Below, in pieces: positions 26,530 to 35,015 of a stretch of 64,000 nt of DNA; within the stretch, counting starts at the first letter, position 1, and each line of letters begins with the position of its first letter. This DNA is from Oenococcus kitaharae (lineage in GTDB: Bacteria > Bacillota > Bacilli > Lactobacillales > Lactobacillaceae). The position numbers and the translations under genes were made by a program. Where the stretch lies: positions 186,001 through 250,000 of the forward strand of contig NZ_JANJQP010000002.1 of the NCBI RefSeq assembly GCF_025758695.1, given 5' to 3'. The notes beneath the pieces are model-generated. The model did no database searches, was not told the origin of the DNA, and saw only the letters and a list, made by a program, of their open reading frames with translations.

Positions 26530-27246
26530 TTATTCGGTTTTCCGCATGGCCGCTTTTAGGGTCGGCAGGTCTAATTGGCGGTCACGGAAAATCTTGTTGC
26601 TGGTTGGTAGATGCAGTTGGAAATCATCAAATACTTGCAGCTGTAAATCAGCTTGTTTGATATGAAAATGCAGCAGATGGCCGCCGAAGGAATGATCATC
26701 AGCTAAGATGTGCAGGTGAAATCCGGCAGCAGCAGCCCCTTCATATACTGAAGGTGTGTAGTAACCCAAGATGGTCGCCTGCAGCTTATCGGCGTGAAAT
26801 TCATGCTGAGAGGCAGCAACTGTTGCAAAGGGCGGATAAGGTTTTTGCTGCTGATCAGCAGAGCGCGCTAGGACATCTGTAAACTCACCATGCAGGCGGA
26901 CAGCTGTAAAGACATTTTGCAAAGCGCCGTGTTCAACGGCGTGTTTTTCAAAGGCGGCTGAAGTCATGTCGGTCAAAGTTTCTTTAGGCAGCTGTTTGTC
27001 AAAAAAGTTCACAGTTGCAAAAGGCACTTTTTCAGTCTGCAAATCCAGCAAACGGACTTTGCCGCTGCTTGGGACGCCATAGGCCTTTCCGTCTAGAACG
27101 ATTAATTCCACACCGATACCGGTGGTGGTGCCAATGCCAAAGTCGCCATGAGTCAACAGATCACCAACTGTTGTCGTACCGTCATATTGGCCATCCATGA
27201 TTTGTGCTAGGATACCGTGCTGGTAAATTTTTGAAAAGTCAGCCAT
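26530..27246 (-). CDS. alsD: alpha-acetolactate decarboxylase
   Basis: 238 residues. The zinc-binding HLHILADDHSFGGH segment near residue 175 carries the three His ligands. It decarboxylates alpha-acetolactate to acetoin, consuming a proton and diverting pyruvate. It is translationally coupled to alsS through a TAATG overlap. In lactic acid bacteria the pair contributes to pH homeostasis and, via leakage of acetolactate, to diacetyl. Confidence 0.96.
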   Translation of the reverse strand: MADFSKIYQHGILAQIMDGQYDGTTTVGDLLTHGDFGIGTTTGIGVELIVLDGKAYGVPSSGKVRLLDLQTEKVPFATVNFFDKQLPKETLTDMTSAAFEKHAVEHGALQNVFTAVRLHGEFTDVLARSADQQQKPYPPFATVAASQHEFHADKLQATILGYYTPSVYEGAAAAGFHLHILADDHSFGGHLLHFHIKQADLQLQVFDDFQLHLPTSNKIFRDRQLDLPTLKAAMRKTE

Positions 27247-28928
27247 TAGTCCGTCGCTCCTTGGATCAAATCAGCATACAGCTCCGTGTTGTGCGAGTAA
27301 TCGACTGGAACATCCACAACAACCGGACCTTTGTTCCAATTAAAGGCTTCGCTAAGAACTGAGTCAATCTGATCGGGATTATCCACGCGCAGGCCCTTGG
27401 CACCAAAGGATTCTGCATATTTAACGAAATCAATCTTGCCGAAATCAACACCGGCTGACTGACCATATTTCATTTCTTCTTGGAATTTGACCATGTCGTA
27501 GTGGCCTTGGTCGTTAAAAATAATGTGGACAATGTTTGCGTGCAAACGAACAGCCGTTTCCAATTCTGCACTGGAAAACATAAAGCCGCCATCACCGGAG
27601 ACACTGACGATTTTTTCATCAGGACGGACCAAGGAAGCGGCGATCGCCCAAGGCAGTGCCACACCCAAAGTCTGCATGCCATCAGAAATCAGGAAATGGC
27701 GCGGACGGTAGGAGCGGAAGAAACGGCTCATCCAAATATAGACAGATCCGACATCCAAAGTCACGGTCATGTCATCTGTGACTTGTTTTTGAATCGCATG
27801 AACGACATCCAAGGGATGCGAGAGGCCGTCAGCAGGCTGGAATTTAGGTCCGCCGGGTTCTGTCTGCAGCTGATCACGAAAGGCTGTCAGGCGTTGTTCA
27901 ACAGCGTCGCTGACTGTGTAATCCTGCAATTCATCAGCCAGCAAATTCAATGTTTGAGCAATATTGCCGACCAATTGGAAGGCTGGGTTATAGTGTGCGT
28001 CAATTTGCGCATCGGTCGAATCGATCGTGACGATTTGCAAACGGTTTTCCTTGTTCCAGACACGAGGTTCGTATTCGACGGCATCATAACCCACTGTGAT
28101 CACCAGATCAGCAGCTTTCAATAACTGATCACCGGCTTGGTTGGCAAACAGGCCGACACGTCCGAAGAATGATTGCTGCAGCAGGCTGTGATCAATCACG
28201 CCGGCGCCTTGGAATGTTTCAACAACTGGTAATTTAACCCCGTGCAAAAAGGCATGCAGGGCTGCAACGACTTTTTCGTCTGAGCCTCTTTGGCCGACGA
28301 GAATGACAGGCAGTTTGGCTTGACGAACCTTATCTGCCAAGGATTTAATGCCGTCTAAATCAGCTGGGCCGGCCGTGATGGTCTGGACTTTTGCCAGTGC
28401 TTTGCTTGTGACAGGACTGTCGTCAACATCTTGCGGCAGGCTGATAAAGGATGCACCCTGTGGTGCTTTGGTAGCGGCATCAAAAGCGTTTGCAATTACT
28501 TCGGAAATATTTTCAGCATCCTGAATTTCTGTCGTAAATTTCGTAATACCGTTGAACAGCAGTACCGAAGGCGTTGACTGGTGAGTCCGCCGGTACAAAT
28601 CATTACGCGGCACTTGGCCGGCAATTGCGACTACCGGGTCATTTTCAGTCTGTGCGGTTAAAATTCCTGTCGCCAAGTTAGATGCACCAGGGCCGGATGT
28701 GACAAGGACCACGCCAGGTTTTCCTGTCAAACGGCCGACTGCTTGGGCCATAAAAGCTGCATTCTGTTCGTGTTTAGTAATTACTAATTTTGGTGCACCG
28801 GGTGTGTGGGCAATTGCTTCAAAAAGCCGATCAATCTTGGCACCGGGAATACCAAAAATATACTTAACTTCATGATTCAAAAGGGACTCGAGTACAAGAT
28901 CGGCCCCAAAACGTTTGTTTTCCGCCAT
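27246..28928 (-). CDS. alsS: acetolactate synthase, catabolic
   Basis: 560 residues, a ThDP enzyme in three domains. The catalytic Glu lies in TKHEQNAAF, the ThDP/Mg motif GDGGFMFSS...NIVHIIFND near 440-470. No regulatory subunit (ilvN) is adjacent and alsD follows, so this is the catabolic, acetoin-forming enzyme: two pyruvate give acetolactate plus CO2. AGAGG precedes the ATG. Confidence 0.96.
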   Translation of the reverse strand: MAENKRFGADLVLESLLNHEVKYIFGIPGAKIDRLFEAIAHTPGAPKLVITKHEQNAAFMAQAVGRLTGKPGVVLVTSGPGASNLATGILTAQTENDPVVAIAGQVPRNDLYRRTHQSTPSVLLFNGITKFTTEIQDAENISEVIANAFDAATKAPQGASFISLPQDVDDSPVTSKALAKVQTITAGPADLDGIKSLADKVRQAKLPVILVGQRGSDEKVVAALHAFLHGVKLPVVETFQGAGVIDHSLLQQSFFGRVGLFANQAGDQLLKAADLVITVGYDAVEYEPRVWNKENRLQIVTIDSTDAQIDAHYNPAFQLVGNIAQTLNLLADELQDYTVSDAVEQRLTAFRDQLQTEPGGPKFQPADGLSHPLDVVHAIQKQVTDDMTVTLDVGSVYIWMSRFFRSYRPRHFLISDGMQTLGVALPWAIAASLVRPDEKIVSVSGDGGFMFSSAELETAVRLHANIVHIIFNDQGHYDMVKFQEEMKYGQSAGVDFGKIDFVKYAESFGAKGLRVDNPDQIDSVLSEAFNWNKGPVVVDVPVDYSHNTELYADLIQGATD

Positions 28929-28955
28929 TAAATACCTCTTCTGTTCTTCGTTTGT

Positions 28956-28964
28956 ATTCTATCA
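28956..28964 (-). promoter_or_regulatory. alsSD promoter
   Basis: Minus-strand TGATAGAAT, an extended -10 about 28 bp before the alsS ATG, the same TGA-plus-hexamer type seen at tig and clpX. Confidence 0.5.
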
Positions 28965-28985
28965 CTTGTGAATTTAGAATAAAAA

Positions 28986-29012
28986 TAAAAACCCGCTATC
29001 ATGCAGGTTTTC
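28986..29012 (-). terminator. trxA terminator
   Basis: Minus strand: AAAACCTGC/GCGGGTTTT hairpin with a T-rich tail, about 30 bp after the thioredoxin stop. Confidence 0.65.
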
Positions 29013-29040
29013 GAAATAAAAGTATAAAATTTCACAACAC

Positions 29041-29355
29041 TTAAGAACGATATTTGTTGATAATTTCGTTCAATTGTTTTTGATTATGCACGCCAACCAC
29101 GCGGTCAACAACCTGACCGTCCTTTTTAATGATCAGAGTTGGGATAGCCTGGATGCCCAATCCGGAAGCTGTCTCCTGATTCTGGTCAACATCGATCTTG
29201 CTGAATTTGACGTCAGTCATTGTCTCAGAGATTTTCTCAAGAATCGGTGCCTGAATTTTGCAGGGTGTGCACCAAGTTGCCCAAAAATCAGTGACAGTCA
29301 CGCCTGATTTTGTTTCCGGCTCAAACGAAGCGGAATCTAATACTGAAATTGCCAT
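29041..29355 (-). CDS. trxA: thioredoxin
   Basis: 104 residues from the ATG at 29355, which has AAAGGAG 6 nt upstream; the longer frame to 29523 crosses the divergent promoter and is rejected. Active site WCTPC replaces the usual WCGPC; the cis-Pro segment IPTLIIKKDG follows. It reduces protein disulfides in the cytoplasm. The Gly to Thr change between the cysteines should shift redox potential but leaves both cysteines and the Pro. Confidence 0.93.
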   Translation of the reverse strand: MAISVLDSASFEPETKSGVTVTDFWATWCTPCKIQAPILEKISETMTDVKFSKIDVDQNQETASGLGIQAIPTLIIKKDGQVVDRVVGVHNQKQLNEIINKYRS

Positions 29356-29418
29356 GATGATCTCCTTTCCTATATTGTACTTACTTTCAATAAGTAATGC
29401 AAAAAGGTTTAAAAAAAC

Positions 29419-29447
29419 TTGCTTTAAAGTTTTCTGCCCATTATACT
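29419..29447 (+). promoter_or_regulatory. amino acid permease promoter
   Basis: -35 TTGCTT (29419-29424), 17-bp spacer, -10 TATACT (29442-29447). The ATG follows after 11 nt, so the leader is about 4-5 nt. Confidence 0.55.
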
Positions 29448-29458
29448 GGGACAAACTT

Positions 29459-30835
29459 ATGATTGAAAACGAGCAGCAACTCAAACGAAATTTTGGATTT
29501 TTCGGTACTTTATCACTTGTCATTGGTACGGTTATCGGATCAGGGATCTTTTTTAAACAGGGGCGGGTACTTCAAGAAGCCGGATCGACATCGATGGCCT
29601 TATTGGCTTGGTTCGTCGGCGGGATCGTGACTTTGGCGTCAGCCATGTCTGTCGCCGAACTCGGGTCCGAAATGCCTCAGACGGGCGGCATTTATATCTA
29701 TATTAGTAAGATTTTCGGCAAGTTCTGGGGATTTTTAGCTGGATGGATGCAGATCTCTTTTTATGGGCCGGCTTTAATCGCTTCAGTTTCCTACTTTTTT
29801 TCGACCCTTTTTGTGACTTTTTTTCATTTACCGGCAAAAATTAATTTTGGGATTTTTAGTCTAGGCAGTGTTTTTTGTATTGCCGTAGCAGCTTGTATCG
29901 TGATTGCGCTGATGAATATGCTGGAAAACCGTGTCAGCCGTGTGTTTGCGATTACGACAACCAGTATCAAAATGATCCCGATTTTTGCCTTGATTATTTT
30001 TGGTCTTTTCTTCGGTCACGTTGGCGCAACGAGCAGTCTGGTCAACCTGTTTGCCAATCAAATCGGGCAAGGCAACTTCGGCGTGGCCGTCTTATCGACG
30101 CTGTTTGCTTACGATGGCTGGGTTGTGATCTCTAATTTGGGCGGCGAGATTAAAAACGCTCAAAAGACACTGCCAAGAGCTGTGACGACTGGCATTTTTA
30201 TCGTGCTGCTGGCCTACATGGGTGTCTCTTTTGGCGTTTTCAAGTCGCTGCCTGCAAAAGAAATCATTGCTTTGGGTGATCAGGCACCTTTCCATATTTT
30301 GTCCGATGCTTTTGGTCCGATTGGTGGCCGCTTGATGGACATTGGTGTCATGATTTCTGTGATTGGCACCTTGAATTCTAAAATTCTCAGTTTTCCTAGA
30401 GTTGTTTTTGAAATGGCCGACAAAGAGCAGCTGCCTTTTTCTGGATTCTTTCATACTTTAGGTAAACATTCCAAAACGCCTAACTATGCTACTATTTTTG
30501 AAATCGTGATCGCAGCTTTGTTATTGAATGCTTTTTCATCTTCACAAGATTTATCCGATTGGCTGGTTTTTGTGAGCTTCCTATTTTATCTGCTGACTTT
30601 TGTGGCGGTGTTTATTATGCGTCGCCGCCTGCAGAGAAAACCGCATTTTTCAGCGCCGCTTCATCCCTTATTTCCGATATTGGCAATTGCTGGGACTTTG
30701 TTCATCGAAATTTCGACAATCGTGAATGCCTTTACTGACCCCACTGGGCAGCAGCTTTTCGGTATTCTTATCTCTCTTTTGATTGTTGCCCTGGGTGTCC
30801 CGCTTTATTACGCCAAAAAAATCTATAAACTATAA
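29459..30835 (+). CDS. APC-family amino acid permease
   Basis: 458 residues from the ATG at 29459, directly behind a promoter; an upstream in-frame start at 29258 lies inside trxA on the other strand and is unlikely. Twelve membrane segments, with the substrate-binding unwound motif GTVIGSGIFF in helix 1. Resembles the LAT/serine-threonine exchanger or YkbA-type permeases. Substrate not determinable. The glycosyltransferase gene starts 2 bp after its stop. Confidence 0.9.
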   Translation: MIENEQQLKRNFGFFGTLSLVIGTVIGSGIFFKQGRVLQEAGSTSMALLAWFVGGIVTLASAMSVAELGSEMPQTGGIYIYISKIFGKFWGFLAGWMQISFYGPALIASVSYFFSTLFVTFFHLPAKINFGIFSLGSVFCIAVAACIVIALMNMLENRVSRVFAITTTSIKMIPIFALIIFGLFFGHVGATSSLVNLFANQIGQGNFGVAVLSTLFAYDGWVVISNLGGEIKNAQKTLPRAVTTGIFIVLLAYMGVSFGVFKSLPAKEIIALGDQAPFHILSDAFGPIGGRLMDIGVMISVIGTLNSKILSFPRVVFEMADKEQLPFSGFFHTLGKHSKTPNYATIFEIVIAALLLNAFSSSQDLSDWLVFVSFLFYLLTFVAVFIMRRRLQRKPHFSAPLHPLFPILAIAGTLFIEISTIVNAFTDPTGQQLFGILISLLIVALGVPLYYAKKIYKL

Positions 30836-30837
30836 GT

Positions 30838-31812
30838 ATGCCGAATTCCGTTAGTCCCACACTCGCAATTATTGTGCCGGTCACAAATGAAGAAGAGAAT
30901 ATTCCGCTTTTTTATCATGCTGTCAGGCGGGATTTAACCCGGGACAGTTTAGCTGCTTTGCCCGAGCCTTTAAATCAACTGAGTTATGATATCTGGTACA
31001 TTGACGATGGGTCAAGCGATGGGACTTTAGCACAGATAAAGGCCCTATCGGCTCAGGACAGTCATATACATTTTGTGTCTTTTTCCCGGAATTTTGGTAA
31101 AGAAGCTGCAATCTATGCGGGATTGTCTTATGCACAGCACTATGATTTTGCAGTTATCATGGATGTGGATCTGCAAGATCCGCCTGCTTTATTGCCAAAA
31201 ATGCTGAAAAAATTAGTGACAGAGCACCTAGACAGCGTGGCAACAAGGCGGTCGAATCGTAAAGGCGAAAAGGTTATTGTCAGTTTTTGTTCTGATTTGT
31301 TTTATCATTTTATTTCTAGGATTTCTTCGACGAAATTAGTGAAAGGTGCCCGCGACTATCGGATTATGAGCCGGCAGATGGTTCAGGCTTTGTTGGCCAT
31401 GCCGGAAAATCAGCGTTTTTCAAAGGGCTTGTTCACCTGGATCGGCTTTAATACCGAGTACATCAGTTATGAAAATATCGAAAGAGAAAAAGGCCGCAGC
31501 AAGTGGGGTTTTTGGAAACTTTTCAAATATGCGATTAGCGGGATCATTTCTTTTTCGACGGCACCGCTGACTTTTGTGACCGTTTTGGGTTCTGTGACGA
31601 CCCTTCTAGCTTTGATTGGCGGCATTTTTGTGATTGTCAGAAAGCTGTTGGATCCAGCAATTGCAATTGGCGGCTGGACGACGATTACCGTGATTATTAT
31701 GTTTTTTGGCGGTCTGCAAATGGCCAGCCTCGGGATTGTCGGCCGTTATATTGCGGCCATTTTCTTGGAGTCTAAGCGGCGCCCAATCTATATTGAGAAA
31801 GAACATAAGTAA
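30838..31812 (+). CDS. GT2 glycosyltransferase, polyprenyl-phosphate type (CsbB/GtrB-like)
   Basis: 324 residues. The catalytic GT2 domain (about 1-230) has DDGSSDGT and DVDLQDPP for sugar nucleotide and metal binding and KGARDYRIMSRQ; two C-terminal membrane helices (about 245-265 and 278-305) anchor it. Such enzymes load glucose or another sugar onto undecaprenyl phosphate for wall or teichoic acid decoration. Coupled to the permease by a 2-bp gap, without a clear ribosome binding site. Confidence 0.9.
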   Translation: MPNSVSPTLAIIVPVTNEEENIPLFYHAVRRDLTRDSLAALPEPLNQLSYDIWYIDDGSSDGTLAQIKALSAQDSHIHFVSFSRNFGKEAAIYAGLSYAQHYDFAVIMDVDLQDPPALLPKMLKKLVTEHLDSVATRRSNRKGEKVIVSFCSDLFYHFISRISSTKLVKGARDYRIMSRQMVQALLAMPENQRFSKGLFTWIGFNTEYISYENIEREKGRSKWGFWKLFKYAISGIISFSTAPLTFVTVLGSVTTLLALIGGIFVIVRKLLDPAIAIGGWTTITVIIMFFGGLQMASLGIVGRYIAAIFLESKRRPIYIEKEHK

Positions 31813-31826
31813 AAAAATAGAAGGCA

Positions 31827-31832
31827 TATAAT
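31827..31832 (+). promoter_or_regulatory. map promoter -10, leaderless
   Basis: TATAAT, 7 nt before the map ATG. GAAGG lies 1 nt before the ATG, too close to serve as a normal ribosome binding site. Confidence 0.55.
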
Positions 31833-31839
31833 CGAAGGT

Positions 31840-32652
31840 ATGATTACATTAAAGAGTGTTAACGAAATAAAAGAGATGGATACTGCTGGTGATGTGATTA
31901 GCGGTATGCATCACATGCTGCGCAGTTTGATCAAGCCTGGATTGGATACCTGGGAAATCGAAGAAAAATCACGTGCCTATATTGAAGGGCACGGTGCTAT
32001 TGCGAGTCAAATCGGTTTTGAGGGTTTTAAATATGCTGTGACTGTTTCAGCCAATGATGAAGTGGCCCACGCCTTTCCTCGTAAAGGCCTGATTTTGGAA
32101 AACGGTGACTTAGTCAAGGTCGACACAGTTGTCGAAAAGAATCATGGTTTGGCAGATTCTGCTTGGACTTATCGCGTTGGAACTGTCAGTCCGGAAATCG
32201 AACGTCTGTATGAAGTTGCTCATAAGGCCCTATATATTGGTATTGACCAGGCCGTTGTCGGTAACCGTATTGGTGATATTGGCGCTGCAATTGACCACTA
32301 TGTCACAGATGAGAACCATTTTGGCAACGTGCGCGAGTATATCGGGCATGGCATCGGCCCAACTATGCATGAAGATCCGCAGGTGCCGCATTTTGGTGTT
32401 GCCGGTCACGGTTTGCGTTTGCGGCCCGGCATGACAATTACGATTGAACCGATGGTCAACACAGGCACTTGGGAAGTTAAAACTGATTACGCTGGAGATG
32501 GCTGGACCGTTTCAACAAAAGACGGCGGCTGGTCGGCGCAGTTTGAGCATACGCTTGTGATTACCCACGACGGGCCGAAGATTCTGACCTCGCAAGATCC
32601 GGATATTGATGACAAATATCTGATTAAGGATTGGGACAACTTTAAAATCTAA
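31840..32652 (+). CDS. map: methionine aminopeptidase type I
   Basis: 270 residues. The dinuclear metal site residues are visible in GDLVKVDTVV, GLADSAWTY, GHGIGPTMHEDP, TIEPMVN and the C-terminal FEHTLVIT. It removes the initiator Met from nascent proteins. The second metal Asp context (VDTVVEKN, ADSAWT) differs slightly from E. coli but the pattern holds. The likely message is leaderless. Confidence 0.95.
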   Translation: MITLKSVNEIKEMDTAGDVISGMHHMLRSLIKPGLDTWEIEEKSRAYIEGHGAIASQIGFEGFKYAVTVSANDEVAHAFPRKGLILENGDLVKVDTVVEKNHGLADSAWTYRVGTVSPEIERLYEVAHKALYIGIDQAVVGNRIGDIGAAIDHYVTDENHFGNVREYIGHGIGPTMHEDPQVPHFGVAGHGLRLRPGMTITIEPMVNTGTWEVKTDYAGDGWTVSTKDGGWSAQFEHTLVITHDGPKILTSQDPDIDDKYLIKDWDNFKI

Positions 32653-32663
32653 TTAAGACTTCG

Positions 32664-32669
32664 TATGAT
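32664..32669 (+). promoter_or_regulatory. recX promoter -10, leaderless
   Basis: TATGAT ending 7 nt before the recX ATG; no ribosome binding site and only a poor -35. Confidence 0.45.
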
Positions 32670-32676
32670 TTAATTA

Positions 32677-33468
32677 ATGACGAAAAAGATTACAAAAATA
32701 TCGGCTCAGAAAATTCACGGCCGTTATAATCTTGAGCTGGATGGCAAGTTCGCTTTTGGCATCACGGAAATGACGCTGATTAAGTTCGGTTTGGCCAAAA
32801 ATCGCGAATTGGATGATCAAGAAGTTTCAACGATTAAAAAGTTTGAAGAGTCGGCTCGTGCGCTTTCGCGCGGACTGACTTTTTTGTCTCACCATCTTCG
32901 CACCGAAAAGGAACTTCGTGATAAACTGCGTTCACAGCATTTCGATGCCGAGGCAATCGATAGTGCAGTCACGCATTTAAAAGAAGAAAAATATATTGAT
33001 GATCGGATTTATGCTGAGAATTTTGTCCACACGCAGGCGCGTCTTTTATCCGTCGGCCCGCTAGTCATCAGCAGAAAATTGCAGGCATTGGGCATTGCGC
33101 CGGCCGATATACAAGCTGCCATGCAAGATTATAAAACTGATAATCAGGCGGAGAATGCCTTGGCTTTGGCGGAAAAATTTCAAAAACATTATGCGAAAAA
33201 TCCGGCCATGATTCAAAGACAGAAAATTAATCAGGCTTTGTACGGCAAAGGTTATGATGCTGATTTGATTAAAACTGTTTTAGAGAAATTAGACTTTAGC
33301 GAAGATCCAGATGTGCAATTAGAAAACGCTCGCCGCGTGCTGGCGCGAATTTGGCCGCGTTATGGCAAATATGGCCGAGAACGTCCCTATAAAGCCCGTC
33401 AGTATCTGTATGGAAAAGGTTTTTCTGCCGAGTTGATTGATAAAGTGATTGGGGAACAAGGTGACTGA
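32677..33468 (+). CDS. recX: regulatory protein RecX
   Basis: 263 residues, the long Firmicutes form with three-helix repeats: RTEKELRDKLRSQHFD and YIDDRIYAENFVHTQ are diagnostic. RecX binds RecA filaments and limits recombination. The stop overlaps the start of the Nudix gene by 8 bp. Confidence 0.93.
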   Translation: MTKKITKISAQKIHGRYNLELDGKFAFGITEMTLIKFGLAKNRELDDQEVSTIKKFEESARALSRGLTFLSHHLRTEKELRDKLRSQHFDAEAIDSAVTHLKEEKYIDDRIYAENFVHTQARLLSVGPLVISRKLQALGIAPADIQAAMQDYKTDNQAENALALAEKFQKHYAKNPAMIQRQKINQALYGKGYDADLIKTVLEKLDFSEDPDVQLENARRVLARIWPRYGKYGRERPYKARQYLYGKGFSAELIDKVIGEQGD

Positions 33469-34021
33469 AAAAGGAAAAATTTTAAGGGAAACAAAAGAAT
33501 TTCATGGCCAGATCTTCGATGTTGTGGATCGAAAGATTCACACACCTGATGGGCTGACCGTTGATCGACAAGTCGTTTTGCATGGGGATGCTGTGGCTTT
33601 TGTCGCACCAATACGCATAGATGGCGGCATTAAATTAGCTTTAGGCCGCGAGTATCGTGCCGGCTTGAACGCCGAAAGGACCAGTTTTCCAGCCGGCCTG
33701 ATTAATCCAGGCGAAGATCCCAAGACAGCTGCGCTTCGTGAAGCACGAGAAGAATTAGGCTTGTCCTATCGAGATACCAAGGAGATTTTTCTAATCAGCA
33801 CTAGTGAAGGATTTACAAATGAAGCGACTCATTTGATGCTGCTTTCCGGGCTGATCGGCAAAAGCGGTAAACATTTTGATCCCAGTGAGTTTGTCAAAAC
33901 GCTTTTTGTCACTTTTGATGAATTGGAACAATTGATTTTGTCCGGCAAAGTCACGACTGCGCCCGGTATTATTGCTTATCAATGGTTAAAGCTGCATCCG
34001 GAAAGTTTAGCCGCCATCTGA
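33461..34021 (+). CDS. Nudix hydrolase, ADP-ribose pyrophosphatase type
   Basis: 186 residues from GTG at 33461, with GGGG 6 nt upstream; TTG at 33449 is the alternative. The complete Nudix box reads G-x5-E-x7-REAREELGL (near residues 82-104). YffH/NudF-like layout with an N-terminal dimer strand domain. It should hydrolyse ADP-ribose or a related nucleoside diphosphate sugar. Confidence 0.9.
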   Translation: MTEKGKILRETKEFHGQIFDVVDRKIHTPDGLTVDRQVVLHGDAVAFVAPIRIDGGIKLALGREYRAGLNAERTSFPAGLINPGEDPKTAALREAREELGLSYRDTKEIFLISTSEGFTNEATHLMLLSGLIGKSGKHFDPSEFVKTLFVTFDELEQLILSGKVTTAPGIIAYQWLKLHPESLAAI

Positions 34022-34035
34022 AAAAGGAGCCACTG

Positions 34036-34044
34036 TGCTAAACT
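34036..34044 (+). promoter_or_regulatory. possible DUF402 gene promoter
   Basis: TGCTAAACT, an extended -10 in the gap after the Nudix stop, about 33 bp before the ATG; GAGG at 34067 is the ribosome binding site. Confidence 0.4.
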
Positions 34045-34077
34045 TTAAACGAAGACGAAATGTCTTGAGGTAAGATT

Positions 34078-34632
34078 ATGGCTAAAGACGCAGCTCGCAA
34101 TCCGCGGGAAGGCGACTTTATCACGATCAAAAGTTACAAGCACGATGGCCACCTGCATCGCACCTGGCGCGATACGATGGTTCTAAAGACCAGTGAAAAT
34201 GCCATTATCGGATTGAATGACCACACGCTCGTGACAGAGGATGATGGCCGGCGTTGGGTCACACACGAACCGGCGCTTGTCTATTTTCATAATAAATACT
34301 GGTTTAACATTATTGCGATGATGCGCAGCGACGGCGTAAGTTACTACTGCAATTTGGCAAGTCCTTACGTCATGGACAAAGAGGCGCTGAAGTACATCGA
34401 CTATGACCTTGATATTAAAGTACTAACAAACGGCACAAAACATCTGCTTGATGCAGATGAATATGTTGCGCATAGTCAATTGTGGCATTATCCGCCTGAG
34501 ATTGACGAAATCCTCCGGGCACACACAAAGATTTTGATTAACATGATTAACACACATGCCGGACCTTTTTCACAGGGTTATGTTGATCTTTGGTATTCGC
34601 GTTATAAGACACTTGTAAAACATAAGATGTGA
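34078..34632 (+). CDS. DUF402 nucleoside di/triphosphatase family protein (YgaC-like)
   Basis: 184 residues. The DUF402 core with DYDLDIKVL and the acidic LLDADEYV segment supplies metal ligands; [11 protein letters not shown] is typical of the YgaC family. Characterised relatives hydrolyse nucleoside tri- and diphosphates. Cytoplasmic, monocistronic, followed by a strong terminator. Confidence 0.85.
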   Translation: MAKDAARNPREGDFITIKSYKHDGHLHRTWRDTMVLKTSENAIIGLNDHTLVTEDDGRRWVTHEPALVYFHNKYWFNIIAMMRSDGVSYYCNLASPYVMDKEALKYIDYDLDIKVLTNGTKHLLDADEYVAHSQLWHYPPEIDEILRAHTKILINMINTHAGPFSQGYVDLWYSRYKTLVKHKM

Positions 34633-34640
34633 TAAGTCGT

Positions 34641-34668
34641 AAGCGGAATTCAATTCCGCTTTTTCTTT
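34641..34668 (+). terminator. intrinsic terminator
   Basis: Inverted repeat AGCGGAATT/AATTCCGCT followed by T-rich sequence, 9 bp after the DUF402 stop. Confidence 0.8.
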
Positions 34669-34685
34669 TTGTCCAAGCCGCAAAC

Positions 34686-34694
34686 TGTTAAAAT
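34686..34694 (+). promoter_or_regulatory. gatCAB promoter, extended -10
   Basis: TGTTAAAAT, an extended -10 ending 17 bp before the gatC ATG, with AAGGGGG as ribosome binding site between. Confidence 0.5.
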
Positions 34695-34711
34695 TTTAGC
34701 AAGGGGGCACT

Positions 34712-35014
34712 ATGTCAAATTCATTACCACGCGAAGATGCGGCCCATGTCGCACAACTCGCCAAGCTGCATTTCTCCGATCAGCAATTAGATGTTCTGAC
34801 CGGTCAATTAGCCAGTATTTTAGACCTTGTCGAGACATTAAACGAGGTCGATACGGAAGGTGTTGAGCCGACCTATACTGTTTCAAATAATGTCAATGTA
34901 TTAAGAGAAGACTTGGCTGTCAAGTCAGGACAAAAGGCTGCTTTATTGGCCAATGCGCCGGAAACGCAGGACGGGCAGATTAAAGTTCCCGCGATTATTG
35001 ATGAGGAGAGCTGA
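34712..35014 (+). CDS. gatC: Asp/Glu-tRNA amidotransferase subunit C
   Basis: 100 residues, normal length. [16 protein letters not shown] at the start and [20 protein letters not shown] in the middle are typical GatC sequences, which wrap around GatA and stabilise the complex. AAGGGGG precedes the ATG. The stop and the gatA start are separated by 1 nt. Confidence 0.95.
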   Translation: MSNSLPREDAAHVAQLAKLHFSDQQLDVLTGQLASILDLVETLNEVDTEGVEPTYTVSNNVNVLREDLAVKSGQKAALLANAPETQDGQIKVPAIIDEES

Positions 35015-35015
35015 G

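Noticed and set aside
27480-28124. 214-aa plus-strand ORF opposite alsS
   Set aside because: Shadow of a strongly supported acetolactate synthase gene; no family resemblance.
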